Shown here: piece after piece, positions 8,326 to 17,597 of the stretch
Layout: the number at the start of each line of letters is the position of its first letter
How positions within the stretch are numbered: position 1 is the first letter of the stretch
NCBI RefSeq assembly: GCF_016862455.1
Contig: NZ_BOMZ01000011.1
Coordinates: 1 to 64,000 of the forward strand
Direction: 5' to 3'
From: Actinoplanes utahensis
Lineage (GTDB): Bacteria; Actinomycetota; Actinomycetes; Mycobacteriales; Micromonosporaceae
Length of the DNA: 64,000 nt
Program-made: the position numbers and the translations under genes
The notes under the pieces: generated by a model
Database searches by the model: none
The model's input: the letters and a program-made list of their open reading frames with translations, nothing else
What the model was told of the DNA's origin: nothing

Positions 8326-8871
8326 TCACCGTGGGGTGGCGAACTCCTGCACCCAGTACGGGGTGCCGTCGGACGACAGGGCCAGGCCGACACCCATCTG
8401 GTCCAGGCGGCAGTCGACGATGTTCTCCCGGTGGCCGGGGCTGTTCATCCAATCGGTCATCACCTCGAACGGGCTGTCCTGGCCGCGGGCGATGTTCTCG
8501 CCGTAACGGCTCCAGACGTACCCGGCGTCGGAGACCCGGTTGCCGGCCCGCTCCCCGCCGGGCGACTCGTGGTCGAAGTAGCCGCGCCGGGCCATGTCGC
8601 CGGCGTGCCGGCTGGCCGCCGCGATCAGCCGCTGGTCGACCGTGATGGTCGCGCACCCGGCGGCCCGGCGATGCCGGTTGACCAGCGCGAGCACCTGCTG
8701 CTGGACCGGCGCCTGCGGGCTGGTCGAGACGGACGCGGCGGTGACCGCGGTCCGCGACGCCACGATCGGGTCCACTCCGGAGTCGCTCACCTGTCTCATC
8801 TCCAGTGCGTTCGCCTGCTGTGCCGCCGCCATCAGGACGGCCGCACCGAGCACTACCAGAGGTTTCCGCAT
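8326..8871 (-). CDS. Secreted CAP-domain (SCP/PR-1-like) protein
   Basis: 181 residues from the ATG at 8871. A signal peptide covers about 1-23 (MRKPLVVLGAAVLMAAAQQA), then a short linker, then a CAP domain about 60-181 with VLALVNRHRRAAGC, a conserved HAGDMARRGYFDHESPGG, YGENIARG, and WMNSPGHRENIVD. These are the usual CAP signature blocks with the two histidines and the glutamate. Such bacterial proteins are extracellular; their chemistry is mostly undefined. The upstream extension to 9009 is low-complexity and unsupported. The gene reads toward the L,D-transpeptidase, so both may act in the cell envelope. Confidence 0.88.
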   Translation of the reverse strand: MRKPLVVLGAAVLMAAAQQANALEMRQVSDSGVDPIVASRTAVTAASVSTSPQAPVQQQVLALVNRHRRAAGCATITVDQRLIAAASRHAGDMARRGYFDHESPGGERAGNRVSDAGYVWSRYGENIARGQDSPFEVMTDWMNSPGHRENIVDCRLDQMGVGLALSSDGTPYWVQEFATPR

Positions 8872-9075
8872 GTCCGCGCTGATTCCCTTCGGTCCGCCGG
8901 CGCCCCGGCCGATCCGGGACGCTCGCCGGTTGACCAACGGCGCGGCGAGCACACGGGTCGCACAGTCGCACACGATTCCGGCGTTCTTCCTCCTATCGGG
9001 GTAATCCACTCAGACCACATGTATCGGCCGCCCGTATGGTGCCGGGACCGGCCCGGCCGCCGCTACCTTTCCCCG

Positions 9076-10368
9076 GTGCGAAATCGATACCTGGACCTGC
9101 TCCGTGCCGCAGCCATCGTCCGGGTCGTCGTCTACCACTCGTACGGCTGGCCCTGGCTGTCCATCGTGTTCCCGGCGATGGGCGTCATGTTCGCCGTGGC
9201 CGGGTCGCTGACCGCCGCCTCGCTGGACGACCGCCCCGCCGGCGCGGTCGTCGCCTCCCGGGTGCGCCGCCTGCTGCCCCCGGTGTGGCTGCTCGGGCTG
9301 GTGACCGTACCGCTGATGCTCCATTCCGGATGGCGGGCCGAGACCGACGGGACCCACCCGTTCCAGCCGGCCACCCTGGGTTTCTGGATCCTGCCGCTCG
9401 GTGACCCGCCGGGCAGCGACGACGCGGCCTTCGTCTGGGACGCGCTCTGGTACGTGCGCACCTATCTGTGGCTGGTGCTGCTCTCCCCGCTGCTGTACCC
9501 GCTGTTCAAACGGATCGGCTGGCCGCTGCTCGCGGCGCCGCTGCTGGGCATGGCGCTGCTGGGGCGCGGCGACTTCGGCATGCCGGCGGCGGTCGAGTCG
9601 GCGCTGTGGGATCTGACCACCTACGGCGCCTGCTGGCTGGCCGGGTTCGCGCACCGGGACGGACGGCTGGCCCGGCTCCATCCGGCGCTCACCGTGGCGG
9701 CGGCGGTGGCCCTCGGCGGGCTCGGCCTGTACTGGCTGGGCCAGGACGGCGCGGAGTCCGGCGGGGATCTGAACGACGCCTCCGAGGCGCAGGCCGCGTA
9801 CTGCCTGGCCGGGGTGCTGCTCCTGCTGCGCTGGCAGCCGTCGACGGACTGGATGGGCCGTGCCGCGCCGGTCCGCAAGCTGGTCACGCTGCTGAACTCG
9901 CGGGCGGTGACGATCTATCTGTGGCACGGGGTGGCGATCGCGGCGACCTGGCCGGTGCTGGAGCGGATCGGCATGGACGATCTCGGCGCCCTGGAGACGC
10001 CGGTGACGCTCGCCGTCACGGTGGCGCTGACCACGGTGGCGGTGGCCGTCTTCGGCTGGGCCGAGGACCTGGCGGCGCGGCGGCGGCCCCGGATCTGGCC
10101 GACCGGCGGGAGCGGCCCGGCGGCGGAGCCGGCGGCGGAGCCGGCCACCGAGGTCACCCCGCTGCCGGCCGGCTGGCCGGAGACCGTGCCGGCGGCGGAG
10201 CCGGCCATCCAGCGGACCGTGCGGGACATGCCGGTGGCCGGACGGCGGCCGGAGAGCCGGGCCGACGACGGGTGGGAGGGCGTGCCGTGGAGCGGGCCGG
10301 ACGCGCCGAGCCAGGGCGGGCACCCGCTGCCGCTGCGGTTCACCGGCGGCGACGGGAACCACCTCTGA
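9076..10368 (+). CDS. Membrane acyltransferase (acyltransferase family 3)
   Basis: 430 residues from the GTG at 9076. The N-terminal VRNRYLDLLRAAAIVRVVVYHS is the typical start of family-3 acyltransferases, with the catalytic-type histidine in VYHSYGWP, followed by about ten membrane segments up to residue 335. Such enzymes transfer acyl groups to extracytoplasmic sugars, lipids or peptidoglycan. The last about 90 residues are a hydrophilic tail containing repeated PAAEPAAEP units. A longer open frame upstream crosses the CAP gene on the other strand and is a shadow. Substrate unknown. Confidence 0.85.
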   Translation: MRNRYLDLLRAAAIVRVVVYHSYGWPWLSIVFPAMGVMFAVAGSLTAASLDDRPAGAVVASRVRRLLPPVWLLGLVTVPLMLHSGWRAETDGTHPFQPATLGFWILPLGDPPGSDDAAFVWDALWYVRTYLWLVLLSPLLYPLFKRIGWPLLAAPLLGMALLGRGDFGMPAAVESALWDLTTYGACWLAGFAHRDGRLARLHPALTVAAAVALGGLGLYWLGQDGAESGGDLNDASEAQAAYCLAGVLLLLRWQPSTDWMGRAAPVRKLVTLLNSRAVTIYLWHGVAIAATWPVLERIGMDDLGALETPVTLAVTVALTTVAVAVFGWAEDLAARRRPRIWPTGGSGPAAEPAAEPATEVTPLPAGWPETVPAAEPAIQRTVRDMPVAGRRPESRADDGWEGVPWSGPDAPSQGGHPLPLRFTGGDGNHL

Positions 10369-10371
10369 TCA

Positions 10372-10417
10372 GGCCGGTCCCGGTGCGCGGAAGGGCGGCC
10401 GCGCGCCGGGACCGGCC
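10372..10417 (+). terminator. Strong terminator of the acyltransferase gene
   Basis: A 19-bp stem (10372-10390 with 10399-10417) containing one G-U pair and an 8-base loop, starting directly after the acyltransferase stop codon. It separates this gene from the chemosensory operon. Confidence 0.8.
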
Positions 10418-10421
10418 GACC

Positions 10422-10478
10422 GGGGTACGGTGTCGGGGCGTACCCCCACCTAATGCATGAAAGGCGAGCGAAGCTCGC
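10422..10478 (+). promoter_or_regulatory. Two small hairpins in the leader of the chemosensory operon
   Basis: GGGGTACG (10422-10429) pairs with CGTACCCC (10439-10446), and GCGAGC-GAA-GCTCGC forms a tight hairpin at 10464-10478. The second lies 24 bases before the cheW GTG. They may be part of the leader RNA or an operator; no sigma-factor consensus is clear. Confidence 0.4.
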
Positions 10479-10501
10479 AAACCTCTGACTAACCTGAGGC
10501 C

Positions 10502-10993
10502 GTGGGGGGGCAGCCAGGCGGTGTGACGGAGGCGGTGGACTCGGCGGTCCTCGCGCTGGTCTTCCGTGCCGGGCCGGTGTTCTGCGCACTGGCGCTGGAC
10601 GAGGTCGTGGAGACCATGCGGCCGCTGGCGACCCGGCCGCTCGCCGGGACCCCGCCCTACGTGCTCGGGCTGACCATCATGCGCGGCGCCCCCGCCCCGG
10701 TGATCGACATGACCCGGCTGCTCACCGGCATCGACGGGATGGTCGAGCGCTATGTCGCGGTGGAGGCGGGCCGCGGGCTGATCGCCTGCGCGACCGGGCC
10801 GGTGCTGGGCGTCCAGGACGTCCGGGTGGCGCCGCCGGACGGCCCGGCCGCGCTGTTCACCGGCGTCTCCACCTCGCTGATCGCGGCCGTCGGCACGATC
10901 GGCGCCGAGCCGCTGCTGTTGCTGCGCAGCATCCGTGCGGTGCCGGACGAGGTCTGGGAGGCCGCCGGGCAGGCGCCGGAGGATCCGCCATGA
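10502..10993 (+). CDS. cheW: CheW-like coupling protein 1
   Basis: 163 residues, a single CheW domain (about 12-150): the beta-rich core contains FCALALDEVVETMRPLA, PPYVLGLTIMRGAPAPVIDM and the LLTGIDG turn. CheW links chemoreceptors to the histidine kinase CheA in arrays under the membrane. It is the first gene of a seven-gene operon and its stop overlaps the cheR start (ATGA at 10990-10993). The GTG start is preceded by an unclear ribosome binding site; no other upstream start fits as well. Confidence 0.88.
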   Translation: MGGQPGGVTEAVDSAVLALVFRAGPVFCALALDEVVETMRPLATRPLAGTPPYVLGLTIMRGAPAPVIDMTRLLTGIDGMVERYVAVEAGRGLIACATGPVLGVQDVRVAPPDGPAALFTGVSTSLIAAVGTIGAEPLLLLRSIRAVPDEVWEAAGQAPEDPP

Positions 10994-12375
10994 TCAGCCC
11001 GGCGACCCTGACCCGGTTCCGGGAGCTGCTGCAGAGGCGGCTGGGCTGGTCGTTCGCCGACAACGACCTGGGACCGGCCACCGAGGTGCTGGCCGCCCGG
11101 GCGAAGGCGCACGGGCTGACCGCGCGGGAGTACCTGGACCGGCTCGGCGGCCGCCGCTGGACCGCCGAGATCGCCGAGCTGGCGCAGGCGCTGAGCATCA
11201 CCGAGACCTACTTCTTCCGGCACCAGGAGCAGTTCCGGGTGCTGCGCGAGGAGGTGCTGCCGGAGCTGGTGGTGGCCCGGGGTGGGCAGCGGGTGCTGCG
11301 GCTGTTCTCGGTCGGCTGCTCGTCCGGCGAGGAGGCGTACTCGCTGGCCATCAGCGCCGTCGCCGGCCGCCCCTCACCGGACTGGATCGTCTCGGTCACC
11401 GGCGTCGACGCCAACCGGGAGATGCTGGCCCGGGCCAGGTCGGCGGTCTACTCGGAGTGGTCGCTGCGGGACACCCCGGCGGAGGTACGGGAACGCTGGT
11501 TCCAGGACACTCCGGAGGGCTTCCGGGTGGTGCCCGAGGTGACGTCCACGGTCCGGTTCGCCGAGCACAACGTCGCCACCGACGACCCGCAGCTCTGGCA
11601 TCCCGGGCGCTACGACGTGATCTTCTGCCGGAACCTGCTGATGTACCTGACCGGTGAGGTGGCCGCCGCGCTGGTGCGGAAGACGACCCGGGCGCTGACC
11701 GAGGGCGGGTACCTCTTCCTCGGGCACACCGACTCGCTGGGCAGCCGTCCCGACGGGCTCACCGTGTGCCACGCCGGCGGCACCGTCTACTACCGGCGGC
11801 GGGCCGACCCGGCCGTGGCCGCCTCCGCGGCCACGGCGGCGGCCGGTTCCACGGCTCCGGTGACCCGGGCGGCGGATCCGGTGGCCCGGCCCGCGCCGAT
11901 ACCGGACGACTGGCGGCGCGCCTTCGGGCTGCTGCGCGAGGACCGCTTCGCCGAGGCCCTGGAAGTCGTCGGCGACCACGACATGCTGCTGCGCGGGGTG
12001 CTGCTGGCCCAGCTCGGGCGGGTCACCGAGGCGCGGGCCACCGCGCACCGGCTGATCGACGCCGGCGGGCCGCAGCCGGACGCCCACCAACTGCTCGGCG
12101 TCTGCCACGAGCTGGACTGCGCGGACCAGGCGGTCGGGCAGTACCGGCTGGCGGCGTACCTGGATCCGCTGTTCGCCATGCCGCGGCTGCGGATGGGCCT
12201 GCTCGCCCGCCGGCGCGGCGACATGCGCGGCGCGGCCGATCACCTCGAAGCCGCGCTGCGACTGCTGATCCGGGAATCGGAGGAGCGGATCGGGCTGTTC
12301 GGCGGCGGGTTCGGCCGGCTCGCGCTGACCACGCTGTGCCGGACCGAACTGGACGCCTGCGGGGTACGGCGATGA
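10990..12375 (+). CDS. cheR: CheR-type chemoreceptor methyltransferase with C-terminal TPR-like region
   Basis: 461 residues, much longer than classical CheR (about 280). The N-terminal helical domain (1-75) and SAM-dependent methyltransferase domain (about 80-270) carry [16 protein letters not shown] for SAM binding, [15 protein letters not shown] and [13 protein letters not shown]. It methylates receptor glutamates to adjust signalling. After an Ala-rich linker, residues about 300-440 form TPR-like helices ([34 protein letters not shown]). CheR-TPR fusions are typical of chemosensory systems that control functions other than flagella. Coupled by ATGA overlaps to both cheW genes. Confidence 0.93.
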   Translation: MISPATLTRFRELLQRRLGWSFADNDLGPATEVLAARAKAHGLTAREYLDRLGGRRWTAEIAELAQALSITETYFFRHQEQFRVLREEVLPELVVARGGQRVLRLFSVGCSSGEEAYSLAISAVAGRPSPDWIVSVTGVDANREMLARARSAVYSEWSLRDTPAEVRERWFQDTPEGFRVVPEVTSTVRFAEHNVATDDPQLWHPGRYDVIFCRNLLMYLTGEVAAALVRKTTRALTEGGYLFLGHTDSLGSRPDGLTVCHAGGTVYYRRRADPAVAASAATAAAGSTAPVTRAADPVARPAPIPDDWRRAFGLLREDRFAEALEVVGDHDMLLRGVLLAQLGRVTEARATAHRLIDAGGPQPDAHQLLGVCHELDCADQAVGQYRLAAYLDPLFAMPRLRMGLLARRRGDMRGAADHLEAALRLLIRESEERIGLFGGGFGRLALTTLCRTELDACGVRR

Positions 12376-12902
12376 GCGAGCTCACGGTCGCCGAGCGGGT
12401 GGCGCGGCTGCGGGAGGACTTCGACAGGTCGTTCGCCGAGCCGGCCCGGGTGTCCGGCGGGGAGTCGATCGAGCTGCTCGCGGTCAGAGCCGGTGGCCGC
12501 CCGTACGCCCTGAAGCTCACCCAGGCCGCCGGGGTCCACCCGGACCGCCCGGTCACCGCGCTGCCGACCACCGTCCGGCCCCTGCTCGGGGTTGCCGGTT
12601 TCGCCGGCATCGTGGTGCCCGTCTACGACCTGGCCGCCCTGCTCGGCCACCCGATCCCGGACCGGCCCCGGTGGCTGCTGCTGACCGCCGGCACCCCGCC
12701 GCTGGCGCTGGCGTTCCACGGGCTGGACCGGCACCTGCGGGTGCCCGTCGACTGCGTGATCGACAGCGTGATCGGCGACGGCTGCCTGCGCGGCGTGGTC
12801 CGGCTGCCGGACGGCGACCGCGCGATCGTCGACGTGCCGGCGACCCGGGCACTCGTCCACGAACTGGCCGGACAGCGGCCCGTCCCCGAGGAGATCCGAT
12901 GA
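12372..12902 (+). CDS. cheW: CheW-like coupling protein 2
   Basis: 176 residues with a CheW domain (about 30-165): [41 protein letters not shown] and a C-terminal [15 protein letters not shown]. It is clearly different in sequence from the first CheW, so the array could contain two coupling proteins with different roles, as in Frz- and Wsp-like systems. Start ATG overlaps the cheR stop and its own stop overlaps the receptor start, both as ATGA. Confidence 0.88.
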   Translation: MSELTVAERVARLREDFDRSFAEPARVSGGESIELLAVRAGGRPYALKLTQAAGVHPDRPVTALPTTVRPLLGVAGFAGIVVPVYDLAALLGHPIPDRPRWLLLTAGTPPLALAFHGLDRHLRVPVDCVIDSVIGDGCLRGVVRLPDGDRAIVDVPATRALVHELAGQRPVPEEIR

Positions 12903-14368
12903 TGGCTGGACGAACGTACGGCGGCAAACTGGCCGCCGGTGTCGGTGTGACGGTCGTGTGCACCCTGCTCACCATCACCGCCGCGGTGGTCGGCCTGGTC
13001 CTGGTGGTGAACGCCAAGGACGCGGCGATCGCGTCGGCGACCGGCGAGCTGGCCGGCGCGGAGAACCTCAGCCGGACCATGGAGGCACGGATCGCCGACT
13101 ACCGGGCGTACCTGCTGGAGGCCTCGGCGGAGAACAGCAGCCTGACCGACGACCACCACACGGAATTCCGCCGCCAGCTCGACGACCTGCGCGGCACCGT
13201 CACCGACCCGGCCTCGCGGGCCATGCTGGACCGGATCGCCACCCTGGACGACCAGCACGCGGCGGCCAGCCTCACGGTGATGAACGCGCGCGCCGAGAAC
13301 GCCGACATCCCCACCATCAACCGGATCAACGACACCGACGTGGTGCCGATCCGCAAACAGCTGCAGAACGCGCTGACCGGGCTGATCGAACGGGTCCAGA
13401 CGCAGGTCGACGCCGACCGCAAGGCGTCGTCGGAGCGGGCCACCCAGATGATCGCCCTGGTCATCGGGCTCGGCATGCTGACCACGGTCAGCGCGATCGT
13501 GGTGGCCTGGCGGCTGGCCCGGGACCTGCGGCGCGAGGTCGGCGCGGCGGTCGGGCACATCCAGAGCTCGTCGGCGCAGCTGGAGGCGGCGGCCGCGCAG
13601 CAGGTCAGCGGCGGCCGGGACCAGGCCAGCGCGATGAACGAGATCACCACGACGATCAGCGAGCTGCTGATCACCTCCCGGCAGATCGCCGAGGCGGCGC
13701 AGCGGGTCTCGAAGATCGCCGAGGAGACCGAGGCGGCGGCGCGGGCCGGTGACGCCACCATCGACCAGACCCGCAACTCGATCACCGCGATCCGGTCCCA
13801 GGTCGACCAGATCGTCCAGCACATGCTCGCGCTCGGGGAGAAGTCGCAGCAGATCGGGCTGGTCGTGGACCTGGTGTCGGAGCTCGCCGAACAGACCAAC
13901 ATCCTGGCCATCAACGCCACCATCGAGGCCAGCGGGGCCGGCGAGTGGGGGCGCCGGTTCGCGGTGGTGGCCGAGGAGATCCGGAAGCTGGCGGACCGTA
14001 CCGCGGGGTCGGCCAAGGAGATCCGGGCGCTGATCGAGGACGTCCGGGGCGCGGTCAACACCACGGTGATGGCCACCGAGATCGGGGCGAAGGCGGTCGA
14101 CGCCGGGGCCCGGCAGTTCGACGACGCGACCCACAGCTTCCGGCAGATCGCGCAACTGGTCGCGACCACCAACGACGCCACCCGGGAGATCGAGCTCTCC
14201 ACCAAGCAGCAGACCACCGCGGTGGAGCAGGTCAACGTGGCCGCCTCGGACACCGCACGGGTGTCCCGGGAGACCGAGGCCAGCGCCGTGCAGACCAAGC
14301 AGACCGCGACCCACCTCTCCACCCTCTCCGGTGACCTGCTCGAACTCGTCGGCACCGGGCGCCACTGA
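12899..14368 (+). CDS. Methyl-accepting chemotaxis protein (small extracytoplasmic domain)
   Basis: 489 residues. One membrane helix near 12-37, a helical four-helix-bundle-like sensor (about 40-185; CHASE3/TarH-like), a second helix about 188-210, then the cytoplasmic signalling coiled coil to the end. The hairpin tip reads [20 protein letters not shown] followed by [20 protein letters not shown], so the CheA/CheW-binding tip is intact though EASGAGEWG replaces the usual EAARAGEQG. There is almost no HAMP-like linker between helix 2 and the coiled coil. Being inside the operon it is probably the dedicated receptor of this array. Ligand unknown. Confidence 0.93.
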   Translation: MMAGRTYGGKLAAGVGVTVVCTLLTITAAVVGLVLVVNAKDAAIASATGELAGAENLSRTMEARIADYRAYLLEASAENSSLTDDHHTEFRRQLDDLRGTVTDPASRAMLDRIATLDDQHAAASLTVMNARAENADIPTINRINDTDVVPIRKQLQNALTGLIERVQTQVDADRKASSERATQMIALVIGLGMLTTVSAIVVAWRLARDLRREVGAAVGHIQSSSAQLEAAAAQQVSGGRDQASAMNEITTTISELLITSRQIAEAAQRVSKIAEETEAAARAGDATIDQTRNSITAIRSQVDQIVQHMLALGEKSQQIGLVVDLVSELAEQTNILAINATIEASGAGEWGRRFAVVAEEIRKLADRTAGSAKEIRALIEDVRGAVNTTVMATEIGAKAVDAGARQFDDATHSFRQIAQLVATTNDATREIELSTKQQTTAVEQVNVAASDTARVSRETEASAVQTKQTATHLSTLSGDLLELVGTGRH

Positions 14369-14380
14369 TGGGCCGCGCCG

Positions 14381-16447
14381 ATGCCTGAGGCGAAGGATCC
14401 GCTGCGCTACTTCCGGATCGAGGCGAGGGAACTGGTCGACCAGATCAGCTCCGGCGTGCTCGACCTGGACCAGCGGCCCGGCCCGGAACCGGTGGCACAG
14501 CTGCTGCGGGCCGCGCACACCCTCAAGGGCGCCGCCCGGGTGGTCAAGCAGAAGGAGATCGCCGACCACGCGCACGCGTTCGAGGAGATCCTCGTCCCGC
14601 ACCGCGGCGAGGCCGCCGTGCCGATGGCCGCCGAGGAGATGCGGGAGCTGCTGCGCCTCAACGACGAGATCGCGGCCCGGGTCGGCGCGCTGGAGAAACC
14701 GCCGGCGCCGCCCGCCGTGGCCGCCGGCCCGGCCGAGACGCCCGCCGTGCCCGAGCGGGAGGAGATCACGGTCAACCCGCGGGCGGCGACCGCGGACCTC
14801 GACGATCTGCTGGACGCGATCGGCGAGACCAACACCCGGATGGCGCCGCTGCGGACCGGATGCGACACCGTCGAACGGCTGCACCGGACCGCCGAAGGGC
14901 TCGCCGACCAGTTACGGGCCGGGCGTACCGGCGCGGGCGCGCAGGCGTCGGCGGAACGGCTGGCCGGGGAGCTCGGCTCGGCCAGCCGCCGGTTCATCGA
15001 CGCCGTCGACCAGATCGAACGGGAGCTCGACGACGTCCGGGCCAAGGCCGAAGGGCTGCGGCTGGTGCCGGTCAGCACGATCTTCACCGCGCTGCGGCGG
15101 GCCGTCCGGGACGCGGCCGACGCGGAGGGCAAACGGGTCCGGTTCGACGCCCGGGGCGGCCAGATCCGGATGGGCGCACACCTGCTCGGGCCGGTCAGCG
15201 GCGCGTTCCTGCACGTGGTGCGCAACGCGGTGGTGCACGGGATCGAACCGGAGGACGTCCGGCTGGCGACCGGGAAACCGGCCGAGGGAACGGTGACCCT
15301 CGAAGTGGAGCGGCGAGGGCGGTACGCGGCGTTCCGGTGCGCCGACGACGGGCGCGGGTTCGATCTGGAGGCGTTACGGCGTACCGCGCAGGCTCGTGGT
15401 CTTCTGGCGCCCGGCGGCACCACGCCGGAGACCCGGGACCTGCTCGATCTGGTGCTGCACGGCGGCATCAGCACGGCTCCGGCGGTCACCGAGGTGTCCG
15501 GGCGCGGCATCGGCATGGACGCGGTCCGGGAGGTCGCCGCCCAGTTGAAGGGCGAGGTGCAGGTACGCAGCGAACCGGGCGCGGGCGCCGTCGTCGAGTT
15601 GGTGTTCCCGCTGGCGCTGCTCGCCATGACCGGGCTGAACGTGGAGGCGGGCGGCACCCTCGCCACCGTGCCGCTGGACGTGGTGCGCGGCTGCGTGCGG
15701 CTGAGCGCCGAGGAGGCGGCGAGCGCGGCGATCACCGGCCGGATCGTGTACGACGGCAGCGCCGCCCCCTTCCTGCCGCTGACCGAGGCCCTGTACGCCG
15801 GCTCGACCGTCCCCGGCGACGCGCCCGGTCTCGGCGCCGCCGTCGTCATGAACGGCGACGCGGGGCTGTTCGCGGTCGGCGTGGACCGGCTGGCGGGCAC
15901 GTCCGTCCTGGTCGCCCGCCCGCTGCCGGACCTGGCCCCCGCCTCGCCGGTGATCGGTAGCGTGTCGGTCGACGCCGACGGCAATCCGCGCCTGGTGCTG
16001 GACCCGCAGGGGCTGGCCGACGAGGTGGCCCGCGGGCACGCGGCCGGCGCCCGCACGGAGGCGACCGCCTCGGCGCCGCTGCCGATCCTGGTGGTGGACG
16101 ACTCGCTCACCACCCGGATGCTGGAGCGCAGCATCCTGGAGTCGGCCGGGTACGAGGTCGACCTGGCCGCGTCCGGTGAGGAGGCTCTGGAGAAGGCCGG
16201 CGCCCGCCGGTACGGGCTGTTCCTCACCGACATCGACATGCCCGGCATCAACGGCTTCCAGTTCGTCGAACGCACCCGCGCCGATCCGAGGCTGGCCGGG
16301 GTCCCGGCCATCCTGGTCAGCTCCCGGGCCAGCGCCGCCGACCGGGACCGCGGCCGGGCCGCCGGAGCCAGCGCCTACGTGGTCAAGGGCGAGTTCGACC
16401 AGGTGCAGTTGCTGTCGCACATCAGGAGGCTGGTGGTGCGGTCATGA
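14381..16447 (+). CDS. cheA: CheA-type histidine kinase with C-terminal receiver domain
   Basis: 688 residues. HPt (P1) domain 1-100 with phospho-acceptor His46 in AAHTLKGAARVV; short Ala/Pro linker; helical P3-like region (about 130-220) leading into LRLVPVSTIFTALRRAVRDA; HATPase domain (about 225-395) with N-box FLHVVRNAVVHGIEP, DDGRGFD and GRGIGMD; CheW-like P5 (about 400-550); receiver (about 565-688) with PILVVDDS, phospho-acceptor Asp in LFLTDIDMPG and the conserved Lys in YVVKG. A separate CheY-binding P2 domain is not evident. The fused receiver may act as a phosphate sink or internal output, as in FrzE. Confidence 0.94.
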   Translation: MPEAKDPLRYFRIEARELVDQISSGVLDLDQRPGPEPVAQLLRAAHTLKGAARVVKQKEIADHAHAFEEILVPHRGEAAVPMAAEEMRELLRLNDEIAARVGALEKPPAPPAVAAGPAETPAVPEREEITVNPRAATADLDDLLDAIGETNTRMAPLRTGCDTVERLHRTAEGLADQLRAGRTGAGAQASAERLAGELGSASRRFIDAVDQIERELDDVRAKAEGLRLVPVSTIFTALRRAVRDAADAEGKRVRFDARGGQIRMGAHLLGPVSGAFLHVVRNAVVHGIEPEDVRLATGKPAEGTVTLEVERRGRYAAFRCADDGRGFDLEALRRTAQARGLLAPGGTTPETRDLLDLVLHGGISTAPAVTEVSGRGIGMDAVREVAAQLKGEVQVRSEPGAGAVVELVFPLALLAMTGLNVEAGGTLATVPLDVVRGCVRLSAEEAASAAITGRIVYDGSAAPFLPLTEALYAGSTVPGDAPGLGAAVVMNGDAGLFAVGVDRLAGTSVLVARPLPDLAPASPVIGSVSVDADGNPRLVLDPQGLADEVARGHAAGARTEATASAPLPILVVDDSLTTRMLERSILESAGYEVDLAASGEEALEKAGARRYGLFLTDIDMPGINGFQFVERTRADPRLAGVPAILVSSRASAADRDRGRAAGASAYVVKGEFDQVQLLSHIRRLVVRS

Positions 16448-16532
16448 CCGAGTGCACCGAACGGCAGCCACCGCGACATGCCGGAGACGCCGCCGGTGAG
16501 GGCAGCGAGGGCATGGCCCACGGAGCACAGTC

Positions 16533-17597
16533 ATGACGCGGGTGCTGATCGTCGAGGACTCCGCGACCATGCGGCACCACCTGCGGGAGGCGCTCGCCCC
16601 GGACCCGCAGCTGGAGATCATCGGGGAGGCGGCCGACGGGTTGCGGGCGGTGCAGATGACCGCCCGGCTGCGGCCCGACGTGATCACGATGGACATGATG
16701 CTGCCCGGGATCAGCGGGCTGGCCGCCACCGAGCAGATCATGGCCGAGCACCCGACCCCGATCCTGGTGGTGTCGTCGGCGGACCGGGAGGAGTCGTTCA
16801 GCACGTACAACGCGCTCGCCGCCGGGGCGGTGGACGTGATGGAGAAGCCGCGCGGGGACGACTCGGACGCGGACTGGGCGATGCGGTTGCGTACCTCGCT
16901 GCGGCTGGTCGCCCGGATCCGGGTGATCACCCATCCGCGGGCCCGGCTGGACGGCCGGATCCCCTCCGCGGTCCCGGCGGCGGTGCCGGTGCCGATCCCG
17001 GCGGCCGGCGGCAGCCTGTCCGTCGTCGCGATCGGCGCCTCCACCGGTGGGCCGGCCGCCCTCACCGAACTGCTGCGCACCCTGCCCCGCAACTTCCATC
17101 CGCCGGTGCTGTGCGTCCAGCACATCGCCGCGAGCGAGCAGTTCGCCGAGGCGTTCTCCGACTGGCTGGGCGGGCAGACGTCGCGCGACGTGCGGTACGC
17201 GGTCGACGGCACCCCGATCGGCAGGTGTGGCGGGCAGATCCTGCTCGCTCCCCCGGACCGGCACCTGTTCGTCCGCGACCAGCTGCTGCGGCTCAGCGTC
17301 GGCCCGCCCCGGCACTCCTGCCGGCCGTCGGTGGACGTGTTGTTCGAGTCGGTGGCCGAGGAGTTCGGGCCGACCGCGGCCGGCTGCCTGCTCACCGGGA
17401 TGGGCCGGGACGGCGCGAGCGGGCTGTTGCAGATGCGCGGGCGCGGCGCGGTCACCTTCGCTCAGGACGAGGGCAGTTGCACGGTGTACGGGATGCCGCG
17501 GGAGGCGGCGCTGATCGGGGCGGCCCAGCATGTGCTGCCGCCCGCCCGGATCGCTTCCCGGCTGGGTGAACTGCACGTCATGGCGGTACGCCGATGA
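16533..17597 (+). CDS. cheB: CheB-type receptor methylesterase with receiver domain
   Basis: 354 residues. Receiver domain 1-125 with RVLIVEDSATMRHHLREAL, phospho-acceptor Asp in DVITMDMMLPG and Lys in DVMEKP; linker; methylesterase domain (about 165-350) with catalytic Ser in IGASTGGPAAL, His in CVQHIAAS and Asp in GMGRDGASGL. Opposes CheR by removing receptor methyl groups (or deamidating glutamines) when phosphorylated by CheA. It starts 85 bases after cheA; the gap contains no clear gene. Its end overlaps the next gene in an ATGA. Confidence 0.94.
   Translation: MTRVLIVEDSATMRHHLREALAPDPQLEIIGEAADGLRAVQMTARLRPDVITMDMMLPGISGLAATEQIMAEHPTPILVVSSADREESFSTYNALAAGAVDVMEKPRGDDSDADWAMRLRTSLRLVARIRVITHPRARLDGRIPSAVPAAVPVPIPAAGGSLSVVAIGASTGGPAALTELLRTLPRNFHPPVLCVQHIAASEQFAEAFSDWLGGQTSRDVRYAVDGTPIGRCGGQILLAPPDRHLFVRDQLLRLSVGPPRHSCRPSVDVLFESVAEEFGPTAAGCLLTGMGRDGASGLLQMRGRGAVTFAQDEGSCTVYGMPREAALIGAAQHVLPPARIASRLGELHVMAVRR

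Noticed and set aside
16448..16532. Small gene between cheA and cheB
   Set aside because: The 85 bases have short frames with several possible ATGs but no ribosome binding site and no length for a domain.
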